From NCBI GenBank assembly GCA_002435305.1, contig DJMH01000116.1, positions 24,239 to 88,238 of the forward strand: a stretch of DNA of 64,000 nucleotides, in the 5' to 3' direction. The position numbers were made by a program, and so were the translations under genes. Positions 55,894-64,000 of the stretch are shown one piece after another. Every line of letters begins with the position of its first letter. Position 1 is the first letter of the stretch. This stretch comes from Dehalococcoidia bacterium UBA6495. GTDB taxonomy: Bacteria > Chloroflexota > Dehalococcoidia > Lucifugimonadales > UBA826. The notes under the pieces are model-generated. The model searched no databases. It had not been told where the DNA came from and saw nothing but the letters and a program-made list of their open reading frames with translations.

Positions 55894-56196
55894 ATGACAA
55901 CAGAAAGAGAAAGCACCCCACAAAGAAGGCCTGGAGGTCGCCCACGTTTTTATTCTCGTCGAAAGGTTTGCCAACCTTGCGTGGATAAAAAAGAATTGGA
56001 CTATAAGGATGTTGATTATCTTAAGAAATTTCTTTCTGAAAGGTACATGATAGAGGCTCGTCGAAAAAGTGGCATGTGTGCGAAATGTCAAAGGTCTTTG
56101 GCAAAAGCCGTGAAGAAGGCCCGCCACTTGGCTTTACTTCCTTTTTCCCCCTCCCAGAAAGGTGCTTTGCCTGTTCATTACAGGCCTAGGTCATAG
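55894..56196 (+). CDS. rpsR: Ribosomal protein S18, zinc-binding form
   Basis: 100 residues. The core YKDVDYLKKFLSERYMI and RRKSGMCAKCQRSLAKAVKKARHLALLPF is that of S18. Two CxxC pairs (CQPC, CAKC) mark the Zn-binding (C+) type. The frame extends one TTG codon upstream, but the ATG at 55894 is the better start. The C-terminal 15 residues are longer than usual. Confidence 0.95.
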   Translation: MTTERESTPQRRPGGRPRFYSRRKVCQPCVDKKELDYKDVDYLKKFLSERYMIEARRKSGMCAKCQRSLAKAVKKARHLALLPFSPSQKGALPVHYRPRS

Positions 56197-56256
56197 CCAA
56201 CCTGTATGTTCTCCCTCGTGTAAATAATTAATCATTCCAGGAAAGTCTCAAATCAA

Positions 56257-57366
56257 GTGAGTTCTGGTCGTTCCCTACGCGTAGATAAAAGAAGGGTTGC
56301 TATGCAGCAACCTGTGCTAAGACGTCGTCAAAAATTAACTATAGGCCTCTTAGGAATATCTTTTCTGTTAGTGATTTCAATATTCATAGCCGGTTACATT
56401 GTGGTGTTTGTAATGCCACATAGGGAGTTAGTAGTTAAAGTGGATGGTGTCGAGTACACAAGAGGAGATCTGGTTGAGTTAGTGAGAATAAAACAAAAAA
56501 GTTCTGAATTTCTGGGAGGTACATTTGATGCGAGCTCCGGAATATTTGAGTCTCTCCAATTGGTGGTAGAAAATGAGGTTTTGATGCAAATGGGCCCATC
56601 TCAGGGTATTTTTGTTTCTGACGAGGAAATAGATGGGCAAATCGCTGTCATAATGCGGCCTGAGAAGCAAATGGCTTTAGGTAAATCGGAGGAACAGATT
56701 GTACGAGAAACCTCTGAGCGATATTTGAACTATTTGAATACTATTCAGATAGATGAGTCAACACATAGGTCGTTAGTGCGGAAGGCGATCCTTAGGGAAA
56801 AATTTAGACAGCAGGTTGGAGAATCGGTTCCATTTGTAGCGGAGCAAGTTCACCTTTTCCGGATTGTGATGCCACAAACTGGTGAAATGGACATAATGCA
56901 AGTCAAATATGAGGATGCGGTGAGGGATATCACAGATTCAAACCAATTTCAGTTAGCTTATATTGAAATAGCACGAGAATTTTCGGTAGATATACCAGAA
57001 AAAGTCAGGTTGGGAGGAGACATGGGTTGGATTGCCAAAGGAGTTATCCCAGATTACGAGCGGGACTTTTTCTTACTACAGCCTGGAGAATTAAGTGAGC
57101 CTGTCAAAAACAAAGACAACCTCACTCAGACTTTCTTTTTTATGATCTCCGAACGTCAACCGGCGAAAGAATTGTCATCTGAAGTTCGCAATGAACTAAA
57201 ATCGAAGGCTCTACAAGATTGGGTTAATGACGAAAGAAGCAACCATGACGTCTATGCGATTTTCAATTCAGAAATTTACGATTGGATCTTTCAACAGCTG
57301 CGGCTGTCATCTCGTGCCCCAACTCCGACACCGGACCCATTTGAAGCAATATTGAATTCTAGGTAA
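56257..57366 (+). CDS. Membrane-anchored peptidyl-prolyl isomerase, PpiC/SurA type
   Basis: 369 residues. A basic N-terminal tail and a single membrane helix (about residues 27-50) are followed by a SurA_N-like helical region (KVDGVEYTRGDLVELVRI) and a parvulin domain whose core reads GGDMGWIAKGVIPDYERDFFLLQPGELSEPV. A Pro/Thr-rich C-terminus follows. It probably assists folding of exported proteins outside the membrane. GTG start with AGGAAAG 11 nt upstream. The next gene, hom, starts 10 nt later. Confidence 0.88.
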   Translation: MSSGRSLRVDKRRVAMQQPVLRRRQKLTIGLLGISFLLVISIFIAGYIVVFVMPHRELVVKVDGVEYTRGDLVELVRIKQKSSEFLGGTFDASSGIFESLQLVVENEVLMQMGPSQGIFVSDEEIDGQIAVIMRPEKQMALGKSEEQIVRETSERYLNYLNTIQIDESTHRSLVRKAILREKFRQQVGESVPFVAEQVHLFRIVMPQTGEMDIMQVKYEDAVRDITDSNQFQLAYIEIAREFSVDIPEKVRLGGDMGWIAKGVIPDYERDFFLLQPGELSEPVKNKDNLTQTFFFMISERQPAKELSSEVRNELKSKALQDWVNDERSNHDVYAIFNSEIYDWIFQQLRLSSRAPTPTPDPFEAILNSR

Positions 57367-57375
57367 AGGCGCTTT

Positions 57376-58668
57376 ATGAGAAGCTCTATAGGGGTTGGAC
57401 TTATTGGAATGGGAGTAGTTGGATCAGGGGTAGCAAGGGTAATAACTGAAAACTCTACCGCATTGCATAGTCACGTAGGTTTGCCATTAAAGCTAATGAA
57501 AGTAGCAGTTCGTGATACCTCGAAGCAAAGAGAATTCATGGGTGCTCAAAATATTTTAGGAGATAATCCTGAAGAATTAATAAATGATGAATCAGTAAAT
57601 ATTGTGGTGGAATTGATGGGTGGTGAACATCCAGCATTGGAATTGATTCTGGCAGCGGTAAAAAATGGGAAACATGTAGTAACTGCGAACAAAGAAGTGA
57701 TATCAAAACATGGCGCTGATATATTTTCCTTGGCTAGAGAGAATAACGTCAGAGTACTTTTCGAAGCAAGTGTGGGTGGGGGAATACCAATAATTTCTCC
57801 CTTGATGCGTGACTTGGTGGCTAATGACATCAAATCTATTAAAGCAATCATCAATGGAACTACCAATTATATTCTGACTCGAATGGCGAACGAACAAGCT
57901 GATTATCAGCAAGTGCTACAGGAGGCCCAAAAATTGGGCTATGCTGAATCAGATCCAACCAGTGATGTAGAGGGAATAGATGCGGGATATAAATTATCGA
58001 TATTGTCTACCTTAGCCTTCAGGGCTAGCGTGAAAAACACTGATATATATACGGAAGGGATAACTAACCTTACTGATAAGGATTTTTTATATGCTAAAGA
58101 ATTAGGATATTCGATAAAGCTGTTAGCTATAGCTACCCGAACCGGTTCTAGTGTACTAGGAAGAGTTCATCCTGCTTTGATCCCAGAGGATCAAATGCTG
58201 GCCAAGGTCGATGATGCTCTGAATGCCGTGGAAGTAGAGACAGATTTGGTAGATAAAGTATTGTTTCATGGCCCAGGCGCAGGCTCTATGCCGACGAGTA
58301 GTGCCGTAGTGGCGGATATCGTCAATATTGCCCGAACCATTGCTGGTGGTACTGATTTACTAGACCCGGTCCAGTTATCTGAGGAGATAGAGATAAGATC
58401 AATAGATACGTTGATAACCAAATACTATTTTAGACTTGAAGCTGAGGATCAACCAGGAGTACTTGCTAGAATTGCTGCTGTTTTCGGAGATTGCGGGATC
58501 AGCATTTCATCTTTTATCCAAAAGGGATTGGGTGATCAATCTACAAATGCTGAACTGGTCATTATGACTCACGAGGCCAATGAAAGTTCTGTAACGCGGG
58601 CTGTATCGAGCTTAAGGGAATTAGATGTCGTGAGAATGATAGGTAATGTGATCCGGGTGGTCGAATAA
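57376..58668 (+). CDS. hom: Homoserine dehydrogenase
   Basis: 430 residues. Rossmann start GLIGMGVVGSGVARVI, the catalytic region VTANKEVIS, INGTTNYIL and GYAESDPTSDVEGIDAGYKL are family marks, and a C-terminal ACT domain (about residue 345 on) gives allosteric control by threonine. Together with lysC and thrB elsewhere in the window it completes aspartate to O-phosphohomoserine except for Asd. Confidence 0.95.
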   Translation: MRSSIGVGLIGMGVVGSGVARVITENSTALHSHVGLPLKLMKVAVRDTSKQREFMGAQNILGDNPEELINDESVNIVVELMGGEHPALELILAAVKNGKHVVTANKEVISKHGADIFSLARENNVRVLFEASVGGGIPIISPLMRDLVANDIKSIKAIINGTTNYILTRMANEQADYQQVLQEAQKLGYAESDPTSDVEGIDAGYKLSILSTLAFRASVKNTDIYTEGITNLTDKDFLYAKELGYSIKLLAIATRTGSSVLGRVHPALIPEDQMLAKVDDALNAVEVETDLVDKVLFHGPGAGSMPTSSAVVADIVNIARTIAGGTDLLDPVQLSEEIEIRSIDTLITKYYFRLEAEDQPGVLARIAAVFGDCGISISSFIQKGLGDQSTNAELVIMTHEANESSVTRAVSSLRELDVVRMIGNVIRVVE

Positions 58669-58693
58669 TCGCTTTTTATCGTTGGAGGTTTGC

Positions 58694-59038
58694 ATGCAGC
58701 ATTTGTTGTTTTACGGGTGGAATCGTTGAAGTAGCTGTACAAAAGCGAAGGCGGAGCTTTCGCAGGCTGGATTTGACTGTGAAATAAGAGATTTTTTCAA
58801 GGATCCCTTTTCTTTGGATGAACTTCAGGATGGTTTATTAGGAGATGATCCATCTGAGCTATTTTCTTGGAGAAGCCCCTCTTTTAAAAAGTTAGGTTTG
58901 GAAAAATCAAATATGTCTGTCTCTGAAATGTTGGATCTAATGATCGCAGAACCTAGGTTAATCAAAAGACCTATCGTAATGTATCAGGGCAAAAGATTTG
59001 TAACTTCGGAATGGAAAAAGATTTTGAGGTCGGACTAA
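58694..59038 (+). CDS. ArsC/Spx-family protein with in-frame UGA (probable selenoprotein)
   Basis: 114 residues if UGA is read. GGAGG lies 5 nt before the ATG at 58694. Codons 1-11 read MQHLLFYGWNR, codon 12 is TGA (58727-58729), and the frame goes on SSCTKAKAEL..., RDFFKDPFSLDEL, FSWRSPSFKKLGL and RLIKRPIV, the full ArsC/Spx fold. The family has Cys at position 12 (FYG...C..C), so the TGA replaces the catalytic Cys and leaves U-S-S-C. Without readthrough only a 74-residue frame from 58814 is left. A SECIS-like hairpin follows. Alternative: a TGT/TGC mutation or sequencing error. Function: thiol/selenol redox, perhaps arsenate reduction or Spx-like control. Confidence 0.8.
58745..58763 (+). 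promoter_or_regulatory. SECIS-like hairpin downstream of the UGA
   Basis: GCGAAGG (58745-58751) pairs with CTTTCGC (58757-58763) with one G-U pair around the 5-nt loop CGGAG. It begins 15 nt after the UGA and the loop begins 22 nt after it. G is the second base of the loop. These agree with the bacterial SECIS rules as I know them (G among the first two loop bases, loop 16-37 nt from UGA). AGC at 58733-58735 may pair with GCT at 58766-58768 to extend the stem. Confidence 0.65.
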
Positions 59039-59040
59039 AT

Positions 59041-59847
59041 ATGATTAATTTGTCTGGGAAAGAAGCTATAGTCACGGGTGCAGGGAGCGGTATAGGTAGG
59101 GGTATATGCTCGGTTTTGGCCTTGGCAGGGGCAAATGTGTTAGTGACAGATATATCTGGGAAAGGCGCAGAGGATACACTAAAACATTGTGGTTACGGTG
59201 ATAAATTTAGAGCAAGGCAAATGGATGTTACTAATGAAAATTCAATTGATGAAATTATTTCAGAACACATCAAGGATAGAAAAAAAATTGATATATTGGT
59301 CAACAATGCCGGAATAATCGGATCTGAAGGTTGGTCGAATAGAGAAATTCCGAATAGTCAAGACTGGACCGAAGTATATGAGGTTAATGTAAGAGGGGTT
59401 GTAAAGGTTTCCGAAAGGGTTAGCAAAGAGTTTCAGAACCAGAAACGCGGCAAAATTATTAACATTGCTTCAATAGCCGCTCGGCAGGGAAGTCCAGATT
59501 CACCACATTACAGTACTTCAAAGGCGGCAGTTGTGAGTTGGACACAATCGCATGCTTTACAAATGGCTGCATATAATGTGAATGTAAATGCCGTTTGTCC
59601 AGGGCTCATATGGACTCCAATATGGGAATCGATCGCAAGAAAAAGATCCCAATTTGGAGGCAGTCTTGAGACCAAAGGTCTTGAAGGTAAAAAGCTTTTC
59701 GATCAAACTGTTAAAGCTTGGGTCCCGCTTCAAAGAGAGCAGACTCCGGAAGATATCGGAAATATGGTGGCCTTTTTAGCATCCGATCTCGCCGAAAATA
59801 TTACAGGTCAGTCTATTAACGTGGATGGGGGTCGGTTTACCAATTAA
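59041..59847 (+). CDS. SDR-family oxidoreductase
   Basis: About 268 residues. The frame opens at 59011 inside the upstream gene, but GAGG 11 nt before the ATG at 59041 and the N-terminus MINLSGKEAIVTGAGSGIGRG make this the better start. Cofactor motif TGAGSGIGRG, NNAG, catalytic Ser in IASIAARQG, Tyr and Lys in HYSTSKAA are all present, unlike in the SDR at 7117. The substrate is unknown; it lies 2 nt after the selenoprotein stop. Confidence 0.9.
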   Translation: MINLSGKEAIVTGAGSGIGRGICSVLALAGANVLVTDISGKGAEDTLKHCGYGDKFRARQMDVTNENSIDEIISEHIKDRKKIDILVNNAGIIGSEGWSNREIPNSQDWTEVYEVNVRGVVKVSERVSKEFQNQKRGKIINIASIAARQGSPDSPHYSTSKAAVVSWTQSHALQMAAYNVNVNAVCPGLIWTPIWESIARKRSQFGGSLETKGLEGKKLFDQTVKAWVPLQREQTPEDIGNMVAFLASDLAENITGQSINVDGGRFTN

Positions 59848-59861
59848 AATGATTGCTCGTG

Positions 59862-61397
59862 CTATTCCATAGGATCCTTGGCCATTCTGGGTTTCACCAA
59901 TAAAAGGCATGGAAATATTCCAATTAAGCAGAGTATTGCACCAATCATAAAAAAATCATGGAATAAATTTATTCCTGCTTGGATTAATAGATTTTCAAAT
60001 TCCAACGTGGGGGTGCCAAAAATTCCAGTTCCAGGAATTTTTAAACCTATACCTAGTAGTAAATCTTGGAATCTTTGAGATCCCCAAGCTGATAGCGCAG
60101 CGATTCCAAAAGTCATTCCAAGGAATCGTGAAGAGCTGATTATTCCAGCTGCCGAGCCTTGGTATTGTGTACTAGAGCTGTTGATAGCGGATGTTGTAAT
60201 CGGGGCTATCATCAACCCAAAGCCAAACCCTGCCACTAATAAATGATATGACATCAGTGGGTCCCCAATTAATTCGTTCCAGCGGCTCATAAACAGTAGA
60301 GCTACAAAACAAAATATAAGCCCGGAAATCGCTGGTATCCTGAGATCAAAATGTTTGCTAAGCCATCCCCCCATCACCGCCCCTATTGGGATAGCGATTG
60401 TCATCCTCATTAGGATTAAGCCCCCTTCGAGAGAGGTGCCGGATAGGACGGTATTTACCATTAGTGGTATTGTCACCATACTTATGATAAGGGCTGCCCC
60501 GTAGAATAAATGTAAGGTGTTCGCGGCTAGGAATGGGACGTTTTTAAATAGGTCAATTGGTACGACGGAATTATCGTTCTGCTTTGATAGCAGGTAGTAA
60601 CCGATTAACAAAGATACCCCCACAGATACAAAAATTACCAAAAATGATGTGTTACTTCCAGATTGTGAGCATCCCAATGTGATAAAGCAGATCGCGGCGA
60701 CTATTATGCCTGAGCCAAGGTAATCTATTTTATGCGCGATGCCCTTAGAGTTAGGGACAAGAAATAAAATCCCCGCTATTACGAGTAACCCGATTGGTAT
60801 GTTTAACCAAAATACCCACTGCCATGAAAAAAACTGAGTGATTATTCCTCCCCATAAAGGACCTGTAACTGCGCCTGCTTCTGCGGATGCCCCGGTCAAT
60901 CCCAAAGGGATAGCTCTTTCCTTGCCTGAATAAAAATCACTAATGATTGCTATCGTAATTGGGATTAAGGCGCCAGCCCCGACAGCTTGGATTATTCGAG
61001 TGCCAATAACCCAGTTTATGGAGCTTGTGACTTCTAAAATGCCGGATACACAGCTTCTGATTAAAGTACTGTCATGGTAGGAATAAGATTCCAAGAACCC
61101 CATGGAATTAGTCAATCCTGTACCAACCGATCCCAGCATAAAAACCGACATAGAAGCTACGTAGATAAATTTGCGTCCATATATGTCGGAAATTCTGCCC
61201 ATAATAGGCATTACAGATACGTATCCTAATAGGTAACCTGTAACTGTCCACATGGCCTTATCCAGTTCTGCCACATCCACCATTAAATCCGACATTATCT
61301 GGGGAAGTATCGTTACGATTACAGTTTGATCGTCGGCAGCAAAAAATATACCTGCAAAAACAGGGATCAGAGCTACGGTTTTGTTGGAAATTTTCAT
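59862..61397 (-). CDS. DHA2-type MFS exporter, P55/EmrB-like
   Basis: 511 residues, about 14 membrane segments, with Asp in helix 1 (FAADDQTVIVTILPQ) and motif A GRISDIYGRK. An extra segment of about 30 residues (roughly 97-128) lies between helices 3 and 4, facing outward, and another long loop precedes the last helix. The upstream gene in the operon encodes an LprG-like lipoprotein, 20 nt away, the arrangement of mycobacterial lprG-P55. That pair exports lipids and drugs across the envelope; a similar role is inferred. Confidence 0.88.
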   Translation of the reverse strand: MKISNKTVALIPVFAGIFFAADDQTVIVTILPQIMSDLMVDVAELDKAMWTVTGYLLGYVSVMPIMGRISDIYGRKFIYVASMSVFMLGSVGTGLTNSMGFLESYSYHDSTLIRSCVSGILEVTSSINWVIGTRIIQAVGAGALIPITIAIISDFYSGKERAIPLGLTGASAEAGAVTGPLWGGIITQFFSWQWVFWLNIPIGLLVIAGILFLVPNSKGIAHKIDYLGSGIIVAAICFITLGCSQSGSNTSFLVIFVSVGVSLLIGYYLLSKQNDNSVVPIDLFKNVPFLAANTLHLFYGAALIISMVTIPLMVNTVLSGTSLEGGLILMRMTIAIPIGAVMGGWLSKHFDLRIPAISGLIFCFVALLFMSRWNELIGDPLMSYHLLVAGFGFGLMIAPITTSAINSSSTQYQGSAAGIISSSRFLGMTFGIAALSAWGSQRFQDLLLGIGLKIPGTGIFGTPTLEFENLLIQAGINLFHDFFMIGAILCLIGIFPCLLLVKPRMAKDPME

Positions 61398-61417
61398 TAT
61401 GTATTTAGCTGTAAATA

Positions 61418-62131
61418 CTAGTTTAAAGGGTTCTCAATAACTATTGCCTCATTAAATCTGGATATGTCAATTATTCTTTGGATTTCGTCTATATTTTCTG
61501 AATCATCATATCCATTCAATTGACCAAAAATAATTGCTCTGGTTAGGTAGAGGGAGTCTTTGTCTATCCACACAATTATTTCAACGTTATTATCACTTGT
61601 GTCTCCGACCAAATTAGAAAGTGATGAAGCCGGCATAGATCCTTCTATGTTCCAATATTTCTCGCTAGTGGATCTGAATTTTGGGGAAGTAATGCTGGAT
61701 AGTATTTTCTCAATTCCTTTCTCGGGATCAAAAAAGGAAAGAGGGGTTACGGAATCTTCGGTCACCTCCCATTTTTGAGTAAGTGGGTTTAAGAAAAAAG
61801 TAGTATTGCCGATCGTTGAAAAACCGCCAGAAAGGGTCAAATTGCCAAACAAGAATTTGGCTTCAATAAGCATTGAATTCCTATCAGATATTAACCCGGT
61901 TGCGCTCGAGAAAACCAAATCACCAATTCGGGTGCCACTAATATTCTTGTGCGATAATCGAAATTCAAAAGACGAGACAGACTTCATTATTGTTCCGCTC
62001 TGGTCTAATATTTGCTTTGCCGTCCTGGTTTGGCTTTCGGAGGAAAGTGGGTTATCTGATGTACAAGATAGATTTAATAGACTAACTAGATAAATGACTA
62101 CTAGAATAATGTAGAAATTATTTTTTATCAT
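61418..62131 (-). CDS. LppX/LprAFG-like lipoprotein
   Basis: 237 residues. N-terminal signal with a lipobox-like end at NLSC (Cys23), then a domain with IMKSVSSFEFRLSHKN, strands around FLFGNLTLSGGFSTIG and TTFFLNPLTQKWEVTEDS that matches the LppX/LprG fold, a half-barrel with a lipid-binding pocket. It is expected to sit outside the membrane and carry a lipid to or from the exporter encoded just after it. Confidence 0.75.
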   Translation of the reverse strand: MIKNNFYIILVVIYLVSLLNLSCTSDNPLSSESQTRTAKQILDQSGTIMKSVSSFEFRLSHKNISGTRIGDLVFSSATGLISDRNSMLIEAKFLFGNLTLSGGFSTIGNTTFFLNPLTQKWEVTEDSVTPLSFFDPEKGIEKILSSITSPKFRSTSEKYWNIEGSMPASSLSNLVGDTSDNNVEIIVWIDKDSLYLTRAIIFGQLNGYDDSENIDEIQRIIDISRFNEAIVIENPLN

Positions 62132-62151
62132 TATTACTCACTACGGCAGGC

Positions 62152-62187
62152 AAAAAAAAACCCCGTTCGAGCGAGCGGGGTTTTTTT
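62152..62187. terminator. Bidirectional intrinsic terminator
   Basis: CCCCGTTC (62161-62168) pairs with GAGCGGGG (62173-62180) with one G-U pair and a GAGC loop, an A run (62152-62160) before and a T run (62181-62187) after. On the minus strand it ends transcription of the surface protein gene ahead of the lipoprotein gene. Confidence 0.85.
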
Positions 62188-62211
62188 ATCCAAAGGAATT
62201 TTATATCTGAA

Positions 62212-63312
62212 TTATGTTCTGTTCCTCGAAAGGATAACAGAGCCAACTCCTACCATCGCGATGCCAAGTAGGCATGACAGTAACATAAGATCTCTAATTA
62301 TTTTTTCCCCAACGCTTGGTAGCCCAAGCCCTAATACACTACCGCCGCCGCCAGCACCTGCCACGGTTGCTATTTTACTTCCTGGGAGATCCTTAGCTTC
62401 TAAGGTTAGAGTGGCCATTTGCTGAGCGCTAGCTCTAGCCTGCGCAACCCCTCCCTCTCCGGTAGAGGAAGAAATGGATCCATCTGTATTTGCATCCCAG
62501 CCATTCCTGGCTGCCGAAAGTTCGTTGAAAATTTTCCCAGCAAAAATATTTGCCACGGATGCACTGGTTTGGGAGGCGATGTCGTTGTCCGCAGTAGCTT
62601 TTGCAGCATTAACCCACGATGAAATGTTAGCTGCAGAGGCTATTACCCCAGCAGCCCCTTCAGCCAGATTGCTATCTTCAACATCTTCAGCAGCTGCGGC
62701 GGTGACGTTAGCTCCTAAGCCGTCGGCGAGACCGCTAATCGTGGAGGCATCCGCAACGGCACTAGCTATCTCAGTTTTTACCTCATCAATGTCGGATGAC
62801 GATTGTGCGGAGAAAGCGCTAGCTATTGCTGCTGCTAAATGCGCGTCTATGCTGTTTATATCAGCCATTGCGTTATTGATATAAACGGCAGCATTTACTG
62901 GTACGTTATCACTATAGGCCGTAGATCCACCCGACCCGTTCGTTAATTTAATCCGGCTATAGCTTACTAAAAGATCTTGGCCGTCATATCCTGCCGAAGT
63001 ACTGTCGTAAACGAAATTTATGTTTCCAGTTGCTTGGATAACACCTTGAATAACTGGTTGGACTACAGATAGCTCTCCTAAATCCAGAGACTTAGTACCA
63101 TCTGATGATACGAGCACTGCATTATATGCACTACCTTCGGCAGGAGGAGCAACCCCCGACATTGAAACGACTAAGGAGTCGTTAACAGCCTGATCATTCG
63201 TTACTACGGCTGTACCGTAAGTCACAGCATCGGATTCTGCAAAGACTACTGTCGGTATTAGAAACGACACCATCAATGCGGTTATGATTATTAATGTCTT
63301 GGTCCTGAACAT
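62212..63312 (-). CDS. Secreted Ala/Ser-rich surface protein with C-terminal anchor
   Basis: 366 residues. A signal peptide ends near VVFA (residue 25). The first part (to about 115) is a beta-rich domain (GTAVVTNDQAVNDSLVVSMSG ...). The next 150 residues are helical and Ala/Ser/Asp-rich, then WDANTDGSISSS resembles an EF-hand-like calcium site. A Gly-rich linker precedes a C-terminal helix and SRNRT, a stop-transfer tail. No catalytic motif seen. An outer surface or S-layer-like role is a guess. AAGGAGG lies 13 nt before the ATG. Confidence 0.7.
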   Translation of the reverse strand: MFRTKTLIIITALMVSFLIPTVVFAESDAVTYGTAVVTNDQAVNDSLVVSMSGVAPPAEGSAYNAVLVSSDGTKSLDLGELSVVQPVIQGVIQATGNINFVYDSTSAGYDGQDLLVSYSRIKLTNGSGGSTAYSDNVPVNAAVYINNAMADINSIDAHLAAAIASAFSAQSSSDIDEVKTEIASAVADASTISGLADGLGANVTAAAAEDVEDSNLAEGAAGVIASAANISSWVNAAKATADNDIASQTSASVANIFAGKIFNELSAARNGWDANTDGSISSSTGEGGVAQARASAQQMATLTLEAKDLPGSKIATVAGAGGGGSVLGLGLPSVGEKIIRDLMLLSCLLGIAMVGVGSVILSRNRT

Positions 63313-63344
63313 AGCTTAAACAATGCCTCCTTGACCAATGATTT

Positions 63345-63357
63345 GACTGAATCAGTC
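63345..63357. promoter_or_regulatory. 13-bp palindrome upstream of the surface protein
   Basis: GACTGA-A-TCAGTC is a perfect 6-bp dyad with one central base. It lies 33 nt upstream of the surface protein start codon in the 263-nt gap between that gene and rsmG, a likely place for an operator. The rest of the gap shows no gene and no clear promoter that I can support. Confidence 0.4.
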
Positions 63358-63575
63358 TTAGTTATTTAGTTACGCGTAGTTATAACACTACCACAAACAT
63401 GTTCCGCATAGTAGCACTTCACGGGAGAAGATTCCAATAGAAATTGCTGCAATAATACTGGAAATACCGGTTTAGGCACATCGTACAATATGTTTAGATA
63501 TTCTTACTGTTGGTTAAATTTGGTTGAAAAGAGACGATTCTTGTTTCATAAATAATTAAGGGGTAGGAGGAATAG

Positions 63576-64000
63576 TTGTTTTCGTATTCCAGACAACATG
63601 GTTCAAAACCTCCTGAGATTAGGAATCTAAGAAGACTCTATTCTGGTCTCTCTTCATTAGGGATAATCCCTCAGAGGACTTCTATATCTAAATTGATGCT
63701 TTTCCATGATTTACTGGTAGATGCCAATTCTAAGGTTAATCTGACTAAGGTTTTAGACTGGCCTGCGGTTGTTCTCAGACATTATTTGGATTCGCTCAGT
63801 GTTGTCATGGCAGTTCCATCCCTATTTGATGAAAGGGAAAGCATGCTGGATATAGGTTCAGGATTCGGTATGCCCGGGATTCCGTTAAAGGTGATGTTTC
63901 CCGGAAATGACTTGGTCATGTTGGATTCTGTCAAGAAAAAAGTTGATTTCATTGATTTTGCTGTAAAGGAAATGAACTTGACTAATGTGGACACAGTTGT
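63576..64000 (+). CDS. rsmG: 16S rRNA (guanine-527-N7)-methyltransferase, 5' part
   Basis: Partial, open at the right edge. AGGAGG lies 5 nt before a TTG at 63576 and the frame runs open from there. FHDLLVDANSKVNLTKV, DWPAVVLRHYLDSL and the SAM motif LDIGSGFGMPGIPL are those of RsmG, which methylates G527 of 16S rRNA. The N-terminal 40 residues before the Met at 63696 are basic and unlike the usual RsmG start but the ribosome binding site supports them. Confidence 0.9.
   Translation, partial: MFSYSRQHGSKPPEIRNLRRLYSGLSSLGIIPQRTSISKLMLFHDLLVDANSKVNLTKVLDWPAVVLRHYLDSLSVVMAVPSLFDERESMLDIGSGFGMPGIPLKVMFPGNDLVMLDSVKKKVDFIDFAVKEMNLTNVDTV

Noticed and set aside
59011..59040. ATG at 59011 as the SDR start
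   Set aside because: It overlaps the selenoprotein gene, has no spacing-correct ribosome binding site, and gives an N-terminus unlike the SDR family; 59041 is better.

Overview
The window is a chromosomal segment of an AT-rich bacterium that often uses TTG and GTG starts. The gene content points to a marine Chloroflexota, SAR202-like member of the Dehalococcoidia: two enolase-superfamily (mandelate racemase/muconate lactonizing) paralogs, two luciferase-like flavin monooxygenases, an amidase, lactonase/FAH/aldolase catabolic genes and six MFS carriers sit among ordinary housekeeping genes. This placement is inferred from gene content only; the window has no rRNA gene.

Layout. 1-20.4 kb is an accessory, catabolism-and-transport region: a broken-off amidohydrolase, MFS carriers, a PIG-L deacetylase with a Cas4-like nuclease, an aldolase-SDR-dienelactone hydrolase-DUF6295 operon (8.7-6.0 kb, minus strand), an MFS-amidase pair, an iodotyrosine-deiodinase-like nitroreductase, two enolase-superfamily enzymes and an LLM monooxygenase. 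20.4-26.8 kb holds an NHL beta-propeller protein and an SOS-type mutagenesis cassette (imuB-dnaE2) behind a promoter whose spacer carries a LexA-like palindrome. 26.9-36.4 kb is an envelope operon: a 14-repeat kelch lipoprotein followed by two very large FtsX-type permeases, with no ATPase nearby. 36.4-50.5 kb is mostly core: fmt, an MMPL/RND exporter, mutS2, thrB-lysC, two family-2 glycosyltransferases, a TPR protein, an MBL hydrolase, a CPBP protease, trpA and aroH. 50.9-51.1 kb holds an intergenic unit that may encode a small structured RNA. 51.1-54.0 kb is a minus-strand LLM monooxygenase-FAH hydrolase-phosphotriesterase/lactonase operon, followed by thyX. 55-59.9 kb is rpsF-ssb-rpsR-PPIase-hom, then a probable selenoprotein and an SDR. 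59.9-63.3 kb carries an MFS/lipoprotein pair resembling mycobacterial P55-LprG and an anchored surface protein. The 5' part of rsmG runs off the right edge.

The strongest new observation is at 58694-59038. An ArsC/Spx-family reading frame with a good ribosome binding site is interrupted by a single in-frame TGA exactly where the family has its catalytic cysteine, giving a U-S-S-C motif. A hairpin with the features of a bacterial SECIS element follows 15 nt after the TGA. A standard ORF caller would miss its N-terminus. How the genes cooperate is inferred: the accessory half looks like uptake plus oxygenative and hydrolytic breakdown of diverse organic acids, lactones and amides; the core half supplies aspartate-family and aromatic amino acid synthesis, translation and repair.
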